A DNA stretch of 41,691 nt from Planctomycetia bacterium (GTDB lineage: Bacteria; Planctomycetota; Phycisphaerae; Phycisphaerales; SM1A02). The stretch lies in NCBI GenBank assembly GCA_005799495.1, contig SYGP01000042.1:1-41691 (forward strand), read 5' to 3'. Each line of letters starts with the position of its first letter. The stretch's first letter is position 1. Below are positions 15,590-22,744 of the stretch, one piece after another. The notes beneath the pieces are model-generated. The model was given only the letters and a program-made list of their open reading frames with translations. It had not been told where the DNA came from and did not search any database. A program made the position numbers and the translations under genes.

Positions 15590-16284
15590 TGGAACGCCGC
15601 GCCACGCTTGGAAGCATGCGCTGTCTCGCCGCGGCTGTGCTCGCTGGAACGGTGCTCCTGGCGGGGGATGGCTGCATCGCGGCAGGTATTGCCAGCGCCG
15701 TTGGAGCGAACATCGAGAAGAACAAGGAGATCGAGGTGCTCGCGAAGTACCGCGGACTCGAGAACAAGTCAGTCGCGGTGCTTGCGCACACGGATCAACG
15801 CACTGCGTATGAGTTTCCGACGGCGATTCCGAATGTGGTGGGCAATGTCGCCAGCGAACTGACGCAGAATGTCGCAGGAGTCCGCGTGATGGATCCGAGG
15901 TACTCGATCACCTGGATGCATCAGACGCCAGGCTGGCCGACCGCACCGCTTGCGGATCTGGCCAATGAACTCGATGTGGACCGTGTGGTGGTCATTGACA
16001 TCTACGAGTACAGACTGAATCCGCTTGGCAACAGTTTCCTGTGGGATGGCGTGGCCGGCGCGAACATCGGCATCGTGGAGCGCGATGGCATCGACCCCGA
16101 CTCCTATGCGGAGGAGTTTCAGGTGATCGCGAAGTTCCCCGACATGGAAGGCATCGGCAAGGCGCAGGCAGGGGCGCGCGAGATTGAAATCGGCTTGCAA
16201 AAGACATTTGTTGACATGGTCTCGTACCTCTTCTACGACCACATCGAAGCGAAGTACCCAGACCGAGGGATCAAACGCAAATGA
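15589..16284 (+). CDS. Envelope protein of unknown function, LpoB/CsgG-like pattern
   Basis: About 231 residues. The N-terminus (CLAAAVLAGTVLLAGDGC) is a signal peptide with a cysteine that could be a lipobox, though GDGC is a poor match to the consensus. The body starts with SVAVLAHTDQRTAYEFPTAI, then NVVGNVASELTQNVAGVRVMD, and VDRVVVIDIYEYRLNP, ending with a helical QKTFVDMVSYLFYDHI. This order (strand, helix ending in V-VMD, strand of the V-I-Y-E kind) resembles the CsgG/LpoB/GNA1162 superfamily of lipoproteins; the assignment is tentative. The next gene has a parallel layout and may be a divergent duplicate. Its ATG overlaps the stop of the DUF2752 gene (TGATG); ATG 15616 is an alternative. 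Confidence 0.5.
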   Translation: MERRATLGSMRCLAAAVLAGTVLLAGDGCIAAGIASAVGANIEKNKEIEVLAKYRGLENKSVAVLAHTDQRTAYEFPTAIPNVVGNVASELTQNVAGVRVMDPRYSITWMHQTPGWPTAPLADLANELDVDRVVVIDIYEYRLNPLGNSFLWDGVAGANIGIVERDGIDPDSYAEEFQVIAKFPDMEGIGKAQAGAREIEIGLQKTFVDMVSYLFYDHIEAKYPDRGIKRK

Positions 16285-16943
16285 AGCTCCGCCGTGCGTT
16301 GATCGGTCGTGCGTCTGCGCTGCTGTGTGCGGCAGTTGCCGTGGCGGGCTGCAACTACATCATTCCCGCGAACTACATCCTGCAGGGTCCGCCGAAGGAG
16401 CCTGCGGCGTACCCGCTGCAGTCTCGCAAGACGATCGTGATCGTGGATGACAAGCAGAACCGCATGTCGCGTGTTGCGCTGCGCGTGGAGATCGGCGATG
16501 CGACGGGCACGGAGCTGCTCGAGAACGATGTCGTGCCTGAAGTGATCTCGACGCGCGATTCGGTGGCGCTTGCTCGGCGGCTCGACACCGCGGCGAAGCC
16601 CGTGTCCATTCAGCGCATCGGCGAGTCGCTCGGTGCGGAGCAGGTCATCTATGTCGAGGTGGATGAGTTCGTGCTCGCGGGCGGTCGCAAGGAGGGCGGC
16701 CCCGAAGCGGTCGTGCTGGTGAAGGTCATCGATGCGGCGAATGGAACGCGACTCTGGCCATCGGTGGGCGTTCAGGCGGTCCAGAGCGATCTGCTGGACA
16801 TCAATCCGTCGTTGCTCGAGACAAGCGCGGGTCGCCGCGAGATCGAGGACAAGCTTGCCGCGCAGATCGGCGAGGATGTCGCGAAGCTGTTTTATGAGCA
16901 TCCGCGCCGTGAACTGGGGGGACGGCTGGGCGTGAAGAAGTGA
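16281..16943 (+). CDS. Lipoprotein of unknown function, paralogue-like to the preceding gene
   Basis: About 220 residues. MKLRRALIGRASALLCAAVA followed by VAGC gives a proper lipobox with Cys24, so this is a lipoprotein. The layout repeats that of the gene before it: KTIVIVDDKQNR as a first strand, a helix leading to DVVPEVIST, AEQVIYVEVDEFVLAGG as the central strand, and a final helix IGEDVAKLFYEH, which parallels VDMVSYLFYDH. A CsgG/LpoB/GNA1162-type fold is possible but not proven. It overlaps both neighbours in the operon (ATGA before, TGATG after). The pair may form a hetero-complex at the envelope. Confidence 0.55.
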   Translation: MKLRRALIGRASALLCAAVAVAGCNYIIPANYILQGPPKEPAAYPLQSRKTIVIVDDKQNRMSRVALRVEIGDATGTELLENDVVPEVISTRDSVALARRLDTAAKPVSIQRIGESLGAEQVIYVEVDEFVLAGGRKEGGPEAVVLVKVIDAANGTRLWPSVGVQAVQSDLLDINPSLLETSAGRREIEDKLAAQIGEDVAKLFYEHPRRELGGRLGVKK

Positions 16944-17857
16944 TGGGTGCGGCCGCGCTGTCGCACTTCCCGCGCAGCGGCGTGCTGCATGTCGTGCAAG
17001 CCTCGTCGCCTGTGGGGTGGAGCGCCGCTGCGGCACTGCCCGCAGATGCTGATGCATGCGTGCTCATCGGTGGTGAGGGGCGCGGCGCCGTGGCGTCGCT
17101 TGTGCGCGGGTGTGTCCCGCGCGTGATCGTTCCACCGCTGGGGATGACGGCGCTTGGCGCGCGTCGGTTGCGCGACTGGGTGCGCGCGCGCGGCATCCTG
17201 CCGCGTGAAGTGCACTGCCATGGCCCTGCGATGCCGCCGCTCGTGCGTCATGCGCTCGGTGAGGTTGCGTGTGCGGTCTCCACGGAGCCCCCTGCGGATT
17301 TCGCGCTTCGTTGCAGCGAGGCGGCTGCGGCGCTGTTCGCTGAGCCTGCGGACTTGGAGTCTGCACACAGCAGGGATGTCCGAGGATCCGTGCGTGCGGA
17401 TCTCGGGGTTGCGGAGTCCACTGGACTGATTCTCGCCATCGGTGATCGACCCGGTGCGATCGATGCTGCCGAGGCGTTCGCGGCAGTCGGTCGTGCGGTG
17501 CTTGCCGGCGCGGATGTGGCGCTGTGGATACCAGCATCGGCGCGTTGGGTGACCGAGACGCAACGACACGCACGCCGCTCTCGCATGGAACATCGGTTGA
17601 TCGTGTCCGAGACGTGTGGAACGCCCAGCGCAATCTGGCGCGCCGCCGACATCGCACTGTTGCAGCGACCTCCGTCGGGTGCGCCACTGGCGTGGTGGGG
17701 ACACTGCGGTTGGTGGGCGCTCGCTTCGGGCGCCGACCTCGTGCATGCCTCGTGCTTTCGCGGGGCCGGCGCCGCAGGCTGTTACGCGCCGGGCGACCGA
17801 CTGGCGCTCGTGCGGTGGTTGCTGGCGTGGAGCGATTCGCGCTGCGCCGTGGGTTGA
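16943..17857 (+). CDS. GT-B-like protein, possibly glycosyltransferase-related
   Basis: About 304 residues, start ATG 16943 overlapping the preceding stop; GTG 16940 would add one residue. No signal peptide. The N-terminal half has VLHVVQASSPVGWSAAAAL and later HCHGPAMPPLVRHALG. The C-terminal half has GLILAIGDRPGAIDAAEAFAAV, an ETCGTPSAIWRAADIALLQRP stretch, and PLAWWGHCGWWALASGADLVHAS. This reads like a GT-B C-terminal Rossmann domain of family-4 glycosyltransferases (ADxxLxPS-like, then pro-E/G segment), but the conserved E-x7-E is not evident. The function is uncertain. The last 76 bp overlap the convergent amidohydrolase gene. Confidence 0.5.
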   Translation: MGAAALSHFPRSGVLHVVQASSPVGWSAAAALPADADACVLIGGEGRGAVASLVRGCVPRVIVPPLGMTALGARRLRDWVRARGILPREVHCHGPAMPPLVRHALGEVACAVSTEPPADFALRCSEAAAALFAEPADLESAHSRDVRGSVRADLGVAESTGLILAIGDRPGAIDAAEAFAAVGRAVLAGADVALWIPASARWVTETQRHARRSRMEHRLIVSETCGTPSAIWRAADIALLQRPPSGAPLAWWGHCGWWALASGADLVHASCFRGAGAAGCYAPGDRLALVRWLLAWSDSRCAVG

Positions 17858-18942
17858 CTCGCGCTGCGCTGCACGGCTTCGTGCAGGATTCGCTGCGCGT
17901 TCTCCCGCAGAAACGGCAGGAGCAGGTCGCGCGGCAGTCGGATGCCTCGCAGCATCGGCGAATCCTTCGGCGATCGGCTTGAATCGACGAGCGCGAGATC
18001 GCCATCGGCAATGGGGCTGCGTCCGACCCAATCCGTCTCCCAGAGCGTTCGCAGCGCCCAGTACCGGCTCGCATAGAGGTCAAACGCACTCTCGCGGCTC
18101 TGTGCCTTCGAATCCATCTCGGTGCCGCCGGGGGTCTCCGTGAGATGCGCGTTGCTCGTCACGATGTCCGAACCGAACAGCAGCCGGTCGCGCCAGCGCG
18201 TGAAGAACTGGAGCAGTCTCTCGCGCGGATGACGGGAGATTTCCCGCACGATCCACTTCGTCGCACTCGCGTCGAGCACGAGGTTCGGATGCCGCTCGAG
18301 CAGTCCGTCGAGAAAATCCAGGTCCTCTGGCCAACCTCCCATGTGCGCTGCGATCCACTGCACGGGGAAGCGTTCCATCAACGACTCGAGTGGTTCGTAC
18401 TGCTGTCGTTTGCTGCCGTACTTCGCGGCGTCGGCGTACTTGGTGGCGAACCAGGTGTCGGGGTCCGCGACATGCACCATGAGCGTCATGCGCAACTCGA
18501 CAGCCGTCTCGATCGCAGCGACGCGGACTGGATTGTCCAGTCGCATGAGCGCAGGATCGCCCGCTTGCGTTCCCATGTCGATGCCGCGAGGCGCCGCCCA
18601 GAACTTGGCGATGCGCGCACCGAGCGCGTGATACCTGCGGATCTGCTGCGCGTAACCGTGCCCATGGCTCTCGCGAAGGTCGGGCGCTCTCCAGTTGGGG
18701 ATCGCGATGAACGCGATGCGTTCACCGAGAATGCCGCGAAGTCCCTCCACTTCATCGATGTTCGAGGTCATGCTCCAGATCTGCTCGATTCCGTAGAGAT
18801 CCATCGCCTCGCGGAGGATGGGTGCAGCATCGAGCCCGGCAACATGCGCGTGGGCGTCGATGATGGGAACGATGGGCGTGCCGAGCGCTGCGGCGCGCGC
18901 GCGGTAATCCCACGAAAACAGGTTGGAATCGTGCGCAGTCAT
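17782..18942 (-). CDS. Amidohydrolase 2 family metal-dependent hydrolase
   Basis: 386 residues forming an amidohydrolase TIM barrel. Motifs include PIIDAHAHV (metal HxH: His31, His33), LMVHVAD (histidine ligand), WIAAHMGGWPEDLDFL, LVLDASATKW, and LLFGSDIV (catalytic aspartate). Members hydrolyse or decarboxylate varied small molecules; the substrate is not readable here. No signal peptide. The last ~25 residues (Ser/Arg-rich) overlap the convergent gene. It follows the flavin-reductase-like gene on the same strand after 58 bp, so they may be co-transcribed. Confidence 0.82.
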   Translation of the reverse strand: MTAHDSNLFSWDYRARAAALGTPIVPIIDAHAHVAGLDAAPILREAMDLYGIEQIWSMTSNIDEVEGLRGILGERIAFIAIPNWRAPDLRESHGHGYAQQIRRYHALGARIAKFWAAPRGIDMGTQAGDPALMRLDNPVRVAAIETAVELRMTLMVHVADPDTWFATKYADAAKYGSKRQQYEPLESLMERFPVQWIAAHMGGWPEDLDFLDGLLERHPNLVLDASATKWIVREISRHPRERLLQFFTRWRDRLLFGSDIVTSNAHLTETPGGTEMDSKAQSRESAFDLYASRYWALRTLWETDWVGRSPIADGDLALVDSSRSPKDSPMLRGIRLPRDLLLPFLRENAQRILHEAVQRSASQPTAQRESLHASNHRTSASRSPGA

Positions 18943-19000
18943 CGAAGCAGTGGGTGCGCGGTTCGTGCGGATTCAGATGCGGCAGTCGTGCCGCCCGCGT

Positions 19001-19567
19001 TCAACCACCGCGGCGCCGAGATGCTACGCGCGTCACGCGCGCCGTTCCCTTCGAACGCTTCGCGGCCGAACGATGCGCGCCTGATCCGCCGGGGCGCGGC
19101 CCCTTGCTGCGGCTCGACTCCAGCAGTGCCGCGTGATGCACCATGCCGATGTAGACCTCGTAATCCGCTTCGATATCGAGATGGCGCACCACTTCGCAGG
19201 CGATGTAGCCGAGCGCCCGCGTTGGGACGGGTGCGCCGCCAGGCACGGTGAGGTGTGGCACGGTGAGGAACGCGTCGACACCCTGATCTGGTGACTGCGC
19301 AAAGAGTCGAGGCAGGACACGCTCCTGACGATCGAGAATGCAGAGCGCGAAGTTGCGTGCGTCGCGGATGATGGGAGAAGTCGTGTGTCCCTTCTCCATC
19401 GCGACCAGCACCATCGGTGGTTGCGTGGCCACTTGTTGCACGAAACGCACCATGACCGCGCTTCGAAGTTCGCCGAATGCGGCTGTCAGCAGGAAGGAAG
19501 ACGCCGGCACAAGGTCAAGCACATGTGCAACGCTCGAACGAATGGCTGCTGGCTTGTCAGTCTGCAT
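19001..19567 (-). CDS. Flavin reductase-like, FMN-binding split-barrel protein
   Basis: About 188 residues. The sequence LDLVPASSFLLTAAFGELRSAVMVRFVQQVATQPPMVLVAM is typical of the flavin-reductase-like split barrel (start of domain, S-x-M/V--R-V, PP-v-VA). SPIIRDARNFALCIL and a histidine-containing VYIGMVHHAALLE complete it. Such proteins bind FMN/FAD and reduce flavins or act in ring-cleavage chemistry. The last ~35 residues are Lys/Arg/Ser-rich. ATG 19567 has a GGAG 13 bp upstream; GTG 19633 would add 22 residues and is less likely. It diverges from mraZ, with 233 bp of regulatory sequence between them. Confidence 0.75.
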   Translation of the reverse strand: MQTDKPAAIRSSVAHVLDLVPASSFLLTAAFGELRSAVMVRFVQQVATQPPMVLVAMEKGHTTSPIIRDARNFALCILDRQERVLPRLFAQSPDQGVDAFLTVPHLTVPGGAPVPTRALGYIACEVVRHLDIEADYEVYIGMVHHAALLESSRSKGPRPGGSGAHRSAAKRSKGTARVTRVASRRRGG

Positions 19568-19660
19568 GCGGGGTGCGTCTCCAAAAATCTTTACGCCCGA
19601 ATCGAGTGTAGGACGATAAAAAACTTTGTCCACAAATATGTGTATTTCAACGACTTATGG

Positions 19661-19702
19661 TTTGGCGACCGAGAGTTTTTCATTTCTCGGACCTTCGCCA
19701 AA
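19661..19702 (+). promoter_or_regulatory. Long inverted repeat upstream of mraZ
   Basis: TTTGGCGA (19661-19668) plus CCGAGA (19669-19674) pair with TCTCGG (19685-19690) and TCGCCAAA (19695-19702), giving 14 bp with a 4-nt bulge and a 10-nt AT-rich loop. A further TGGCGAAA follows near 19715. It lies about 50 bp upstream of the mraZ -35 box, in an AT-rich segment unlike the surroundings. It could be an operator or an RNA hairpin. The divergent gene starts at 19567, so it could serve both sides. Confidence 0.5.
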
Positions 19703-19743
19703 TGCTTCATTGTGTGGCGAAAACTTCAATTTTTGTTGAGAAG

Positions 19744-19768
19744 TGTTGCAAGGTGGGGCATAGTGGGT
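19744..19768 (+). promoter_or_regulatory. Probable MraZ binding repeats
   Basis: TGGGG (19754-19758) and TGGGT (19764-19768) are spaced 10 bp start to start, with a weaker TGTTG at 19744-19748. MraZ is known to bind TGGGN direct repeats separated by 5 nt upstream of its own gene. The repeats lie inside the promoter spacer, fitting autorepression. Confidence 0.6.
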
Positions 19769-19773
19769 ATAGT
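19746..19773 (+). promoter_or_regulatory. mraZ promoter
   Basis: TTGCAA (19746-19751) and TATAGT (19768-19773) with a 16-bp spacer make a good sigma70-type promoter, 27 bp upstream of the mraZ ATG. A start site near 19780 leaves a very short leader. A GGAG at 19778-19781 is too far upstream (19 nt) to be a normal ribosome site, so translation may be close to leaderless. Confidence 0.6.
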
Positions 19774-19800
19774 GAATGGAGTCTCCCATGGACCGCACCG

Positions 19801-20271
19801 ATGCTCTTCCTCGGCGAATACGAACACAGTCTCGATGCGAAGCAGCGTCTCGCCATTCCGAGCGAACTGCGCGAAGTGCTCAATCCAGCGGTGAACGGCG
19901 ACCACTTTGTCGCAGTGCCTGGAGCGGACGATGTGTTGACGCTGTGGCCGAGCAAGACATTCGAGCGTCTGGCAATGAGTCAAGAGGGATCGCTGATCGG
20001 CGACGATGTGCTGCGCCGCTTCGAGCGATCGTTCTACAGTCAGGCTGCTCGCTGCCCGCTCGACACGGCTGGTCGAGTGCGCATTCCAGATCGGCTGTTG
20101 ACGCGCTTTGGCTTGGCAGGATCCATCGTGATTCTCGGCGTGCGCGATCATCTCGAACTTATCGCATCAGCGGCATGGAAGGCCGGTGCGAAGGACAGGT
20201 CTGCATCCACGGCATCGCTGTGGCAGCAGGCCAATCAGTTGATGAATGCACGACAGGGGGGAGCGCGGTGA
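19801..20271 (+). CDS. mraZ: Transcriptional regulator MraZ
   Basis: 156 residues. MraZ is a ring-forming DNA-binding protein with two SpoVT/AbrB-like domains that usually controls the division and cell-wall cluster. Both domain signatures with the DxxxR motif are visible: LDAKQRLAIPSELR (about 11-24) and LDTAGRVRIPDRLL (about 88-101). The N-terminus MLFLGEYEHSLD is canonical. No rsmH, ftsL or ftsI follows; instead there is a 30-codon ORF, a terminator and csrA. It therefore appears to be monocistronic or nearly so, with its own promoter and TGGGN repeats. Confidence 0.95.
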   Translation: MLFLGEYEHSLDAKQRLAIPSELREVLNPAVNGDHFVAVPGADDVLTLWPSKTFERLAMSQEGSLIGDDVLRRFERSFYSQAARCPLDTAGRVRIPDRLLTRFGLAGSIVILGVRDHLELIASAAWKAGAKDRSASTASLWQQANQLMNARQGGAR

Positions 20272-20360
20272 AGGATCGCCTCGCTCGGAGCCCCTCGCGC
20301 GCACGCAGGATGCGTGCGCAGATCGACAACGCTTGGGCGCTGCAGGGACGCGCCGCCTAA
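20268..20360 (+). CDS. Small ORF coupled to mraZ
   Basis: 30 residues from GTG 20268 to TAA 20358-20360, overlapping the mraZ stop (GTGA). A strong GGGGGAG ribosome-binding sequence lies at 20257-20263, inside the mraZ 3' end. The peptide is very basic (KDRLARSPSRARRMRAQ) and ends DNAWALQGRAA. There is no known family. The position, coupling signal and the terminator just downstream support a real product, but the length makes this uncertain. Confidence 0.35.
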   Translation: MKDRLARSPSRARRMRAQIDNAWALQGRAA

Positions 20361-20453
20361 GCAAGAACATCGGGCCACGGATGGCCCTCGGGCGTGCCGC
20401 AGCTAGGACGGCGAAAGGCACGGGCAGTCGGCACGGAGCCGCTGTTATTGCGC
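20361..20453 (+). ncRNA. Possible structured RNA or 3' region before the terminator
   Basis: This is part of a 333-bp stretch without a gene (20361-20693). Two pairings can be drawn: GGGCCA/TGGCCC around a CGGA loop (20373-20388), and GTGCC/GGCAC (about 20393-20421). They are followed directly by a strong terminator. It could be an independent small RNA or simply the structured 3' end of the mraZ mRNA. It matches no riboswitch or housekeeping RNA that I recognise. Confidence 0.2.
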
Positions 20454-20488
20454 CCCCCGCGTCGCTGGCCCGACGCGGGGGCTTTTTT
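20454..20488 (+). terminator. Strong intrinsic terminator after mraZ
   Basis: CCCCCGCGTCG (20454-20464) pairs perfectly with CGACGCGGGGG (20471-20481) around a 6-nt loop, followed by C and TTTTTT (20483-20488). This is the only textbook intrinsic terminator noticed in the window and it separates mraZ from csrA. Confidence 0.92.
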
Positions 20489-20598
20489 ATGCTCCGATAA
20501 CGGCCAAATTAGGCTTGTTTTGCTGCAGTTTCGAGGCCCTTGGGTCCATCTTGGTTACCCTTCAAGTAGGTCGGGTGCTTGGTCGATGACAGTCGTCC

Positions 20599-20684
20599 AA
20601 GGAGTTCGCAAGGAAGGCGCATGGTGCGCTGGAGGCGAGCCGACCAAGTTGGCGGGTGAAGTCCCGCTGCATCAGGGCAGGAGG
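20599..20684 (+). promoter_or_regulatory. csrA leader with GGA motifs and Shine-Dalgarno
   Basis: AAGGA at 20599-20603 and 20610-20614, GGAGG at 20631-20635, and AGGAGG at 20679-20684 (the ribosome site, 9 nt before the ATG). CsrA binds ANGGA motifs, one usually overlapping the ribosome site, and represses its own translation in some bacteria. The spacing here suits that, but it is an inference. Confidence 0.4.
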
Positions 20685-20693
20685 TCCGACGGC

Positions 20694-20927
20694 ATGCTGG
20701 TCATCACTCGACGAGAAGGCGAAGAGGTCGTTATCGGGAACCCTGCGTCACCGATTGGCATTGTGCGCATCGCCTCCATCAAGGGTGATCGTGTTCGGAT
20801 TGCGTTTGAGTTTCCGCGGGAGGTTGCAGTCCACCGCAAGGAAGTGGCGGAGCAGATCCTCGCCGGCGCAGTCGATCCCACCAAGAACGTCATCGGTCAG
20901 ATTCGGCCCGCAGAAGGTGGTGCCTGA
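20694..20927 (+). CDS. csrA: Carbon storage regulator CsrA
   Basis: 77 residues. CsrA is a dimeric RNA-binding protein that represses or stabilises mRNAs by binding GGA motifs. The sequence MLVITRREGEEVVIG aligns with the family start (MLVLTRK-GE-I-IG). Then come IVRIASIKGDRVRIAFEFPREVAVHRKEV, with the RNA-binding R in PREVAVHR, and a short tail. ATG 20694 has a perfect AGGAGG upstream. The frame is open for ~100 codons upstream, but a longer start is rejected because the family begins at MLV and the ribosome site fits. It ends 31 bp before the convergent NifU gene; no fliW is nearby. Confidence 0.95.
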   Translation: MLVITRREGEEVVIGNPASPIGIVRIASIKGDRVRIAFEFPREVAVHRKEVAEQILAGAVDPTKNVIGQIRPAEGGA

Positions 20928-20944
20928 AGGCGGTGCCTGAAGGC
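20919..20944 (+). repeat. Tandem 13-bp duplication across the csrA stop codon
   Basis: GGTGCCTGAAGGC occurs twice in immediate succession (20919-20931 and 20932-20944). The first copy contains the csrA stop TGA. The duplication lies in the junction with the convergent NifU-like gene. Confidence 0.8.
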
Positions 20945-20958
20945 CCCCGCGAACGACA

Positions 20959-21240
20959 TTATTGGATCGCTGCAACGCCTGAAACCTCGGGCACCCGCTC
21001 GCGCAGCAGCCGTGCAAGTCCGTCTTGCAATGTCATGCGGCTCGAGGGGCACCCCACGCACGCTCCGTGCAGCCGAACCTGAACGACTCCAGCCTCGACA
21101 GCGACCACTTCGACATCGCCGCCGTCCGCCTGGATATCGGGGCGCATCAGGTCCACCACGGCGCGAACGCGCGGCAGCAATGCATCGCCGTCTCCAGTTT
21201 CAACTGGAACTTCGCGGCGGTTGGCTCGTGACGATCCCAT
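20959..21240 (-). CDS. NifU C-terminal-domain iron-sulfur scaffold protein
   Basis: 93 residues, almost entirely a NifU-type C-terminal domain. RVRAVVDLMRPDIQADGGDVEVV and the CxxC motif GACVGCPSSRMTLQDGL are diagnostic. The two cysteines hold an Fe-S cluster, made or carried for delivery to apoproteins (as in Nfu). Stand-alone forms of this size are common. ATG 21240 is 43 bp from the divergent lipoprotein gene. Confidence 0.9.
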   Translation of the reverse strand: MGSSRANRREVPVETGDGDALLPRVRAVVDLMRPDIQADGGDVEVVAVEAGVVQVRLHGACVGCPSSRMTLQDGLARLLRERVPEVSGVAAIQ

Positions 21241-21283
21241 GCGTGCGGCACGAAGTGTAGATCGAAGTCCTTACACTCCGTGC

Positions 21284-22744
21284 ATGAACGCCACGGAAGG
21301 CACGGTCCCGCGGCAGTTGCGCCGTGTTGGGCAACTCCTTGTGACAATCTCGTGCCTGTGGATGGCATCCTGCGCGGCGACGCCAGCGGGCGACCCGCTC
21401 GAGTCGCTTGGACGAACGGACCTTGTGCCTGCGCGGCAACTCGCGGCAATGCAGTTGCTCGATGCGGACCCCACGGATCCTGCGTATTTGAAGGCGCTCC
21501 GCCGCATCGTGGTGCAACCGGACTATGTGCGTGAACTGCGCGACGAAGCATGGGAGCGACTGATTCGCCACGACCCAGAAGGGCTGAAGTCTGTGCTTGA
21601 AATCAACCTGCCGCGCATGCTGCAGTATGAGTGGCGAACCGAAGTGTGCCGCCGCATCGCGGCGCTCGGTTGGAAGGACATGACGCAGACGCTCGTGCGA
21701 GCGTGGGCCGTTCCGCTGCCGATCCTTGCGGTGAAGCTCTACGATCGCCCTGAATACCACGCGCTGTGCAAGCTCTGGGGGACGGAGCGTGTGCCTCAGG
21801 TGCTGCTCGATCTGCTGCTGCGCAGCGATCCCATCAAGGAAGCGAACCTGCGCGCACGCTGCTGGGAGTTGCTGCTGGCCACGGGAGAACGACAGCGCAT
21901 CCTCGACCTGCTCGCCGATCAGTCGCTCGCGACGACGGACTCGTTCGTGCTCGATATGCGGCGGTGTGCGACCGATCTTGGCGTGATCCCCGCGAACCGC
22001 GAGGAGATCCTGTGGATGCGTGCGCTGCTGAAGCCTGACAAGCGCGCGTTCTGGGATGAGGCGCGCGCAGCTGCGGCGAAGCTTTCGCCCGATGTGCGCG
22101 CGTCGCTGGAGCCTCGGGATCTCGCGGTGCTTGTCGCCGTGGCGCGAACGCAGCCCACGCTGCTGACACGCTCGCGTGACGAACTGTTTTCGGATGTCTC
22201 CGCTGCACTCGCCGCGCAGAATGAACGGCGGTACAGCGCATCGTTCGAGGGTTACGGCACGGAACTCGCGGAGACTCCGCGCGCGCATGCATCGAACCTC
22301 GATTGGGGCGATTGCGCTGCCGTGCTGGTCGCGCGCGATGCACTGCGACAGCCACCGCTGCAGGCACACTTGTTCGAGATCGCCGACCGCGATCAAGCGG
22401 ATCGCCGGACCGAGTATGGCGGGCTCCTGCGGCTCGATGCACAGGGGCGTTACGAACTGGTGGAGTTCCTCCCCGTCCAGGTGGGCAGCGATGTGCGCTT
22501 CGAGGCATCGAACGACATGTTTGAAGCGGGCTACGACGGGATCTTCCACTTCCACAACCACGCGCAGTCCTACGACAATCGCCGCTATGCCGGACCGCAC
22601 TGGGGCGATTTCGCCTACGCGGATGCCACGGGCGTGAATGGCCTGGTGTTCACCTTCATCGACCGCGATCGGATCAACGCGGACTTCTATCGGCGCGGCA
22701 AGGTGGTCATTGACCTCGGCGAAGTGCCACGACCAGACGCATGA
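21284..22744 (+). CDS. Predicted lipoprotein with helical repeats and a C-terminal HxHxH-type motif
   Basis: About 486 residues. VGQLLVTISCLWMASC gives a lipoprotein-type signal ending at Cys30 (MAS-C is a loose lipobox). Residues ~50-310 are helical with a HEAT-like rhythm (DEAWERLIRHDPEGL, CRRIAALGWKDM, CWELLLATGERQRILDLL). The C-terminal ~120 residues are different: YGGLLRLDAQGRYELVEFLPV, then a histidine cluster HFHNH (422-426) followed by PHWGDFAYAD. The latter recalls the JAMM metalloprotease signature (HxH...P-S-x-x-D) with a longer gap and H in place of S; this is speculative. It is the first gene of a seven-gene operon, with its stop overlapping dapF (ATGA). Confidence 0.6.
   Translation: MNATEGTVPRQLRRVGQLLVTISCLWMASCAATPAGDPLESLGRTDLVPARQLAAMQLLDADPTDPAYLKALRRIVVQPDYVRELRDEAWERLIRHDPEGLKSVLEINLPRMLQYEWRTEVCRRIAALGWKDMTQTLVRAWAVPLPILAVKLYDRPEYHALCKLWGTERVPQVLLDLLLRSDPIKEANLRARCWELLLATGERQRILDLLADQSLATTDSFVLDMRRCATDLGVIPANREEILWMRALLKPDKRAFWDEARAAAAKLSPDVRASLEPRDLAVLVAVARTQPTLLTRSRDELFSDVSAALAAQNERRYSASFEGYGTELAETPRAHASNLDWGDCAAVLVARDALRQPPLQAHLFEIADRDQADRRTEYGGLLRLDAQGRYELVEFLPVQVGSDVRFEASNDMFEAGYDGIFHFHNHAQSYDNRRYAGPHWGDFAYADATGVNGLVFTFIDRDRINADFYRRGKVVIDLGEVPRPDA

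Noticed and set aside
20394-20693. Longer csrA start through an open upstream frame
   Set aside because: The family begins at MLV, a perfect AGGAGG precedes ATG 20694, and the upstream part contains a strong terminator.
21200-22600. 466-codon minus-strand frame opposite the lipoprotein gene
   Set aside because: Shadow of the lipoprotein, which has a signal peptide and overlaps in-phase with the dapF start.
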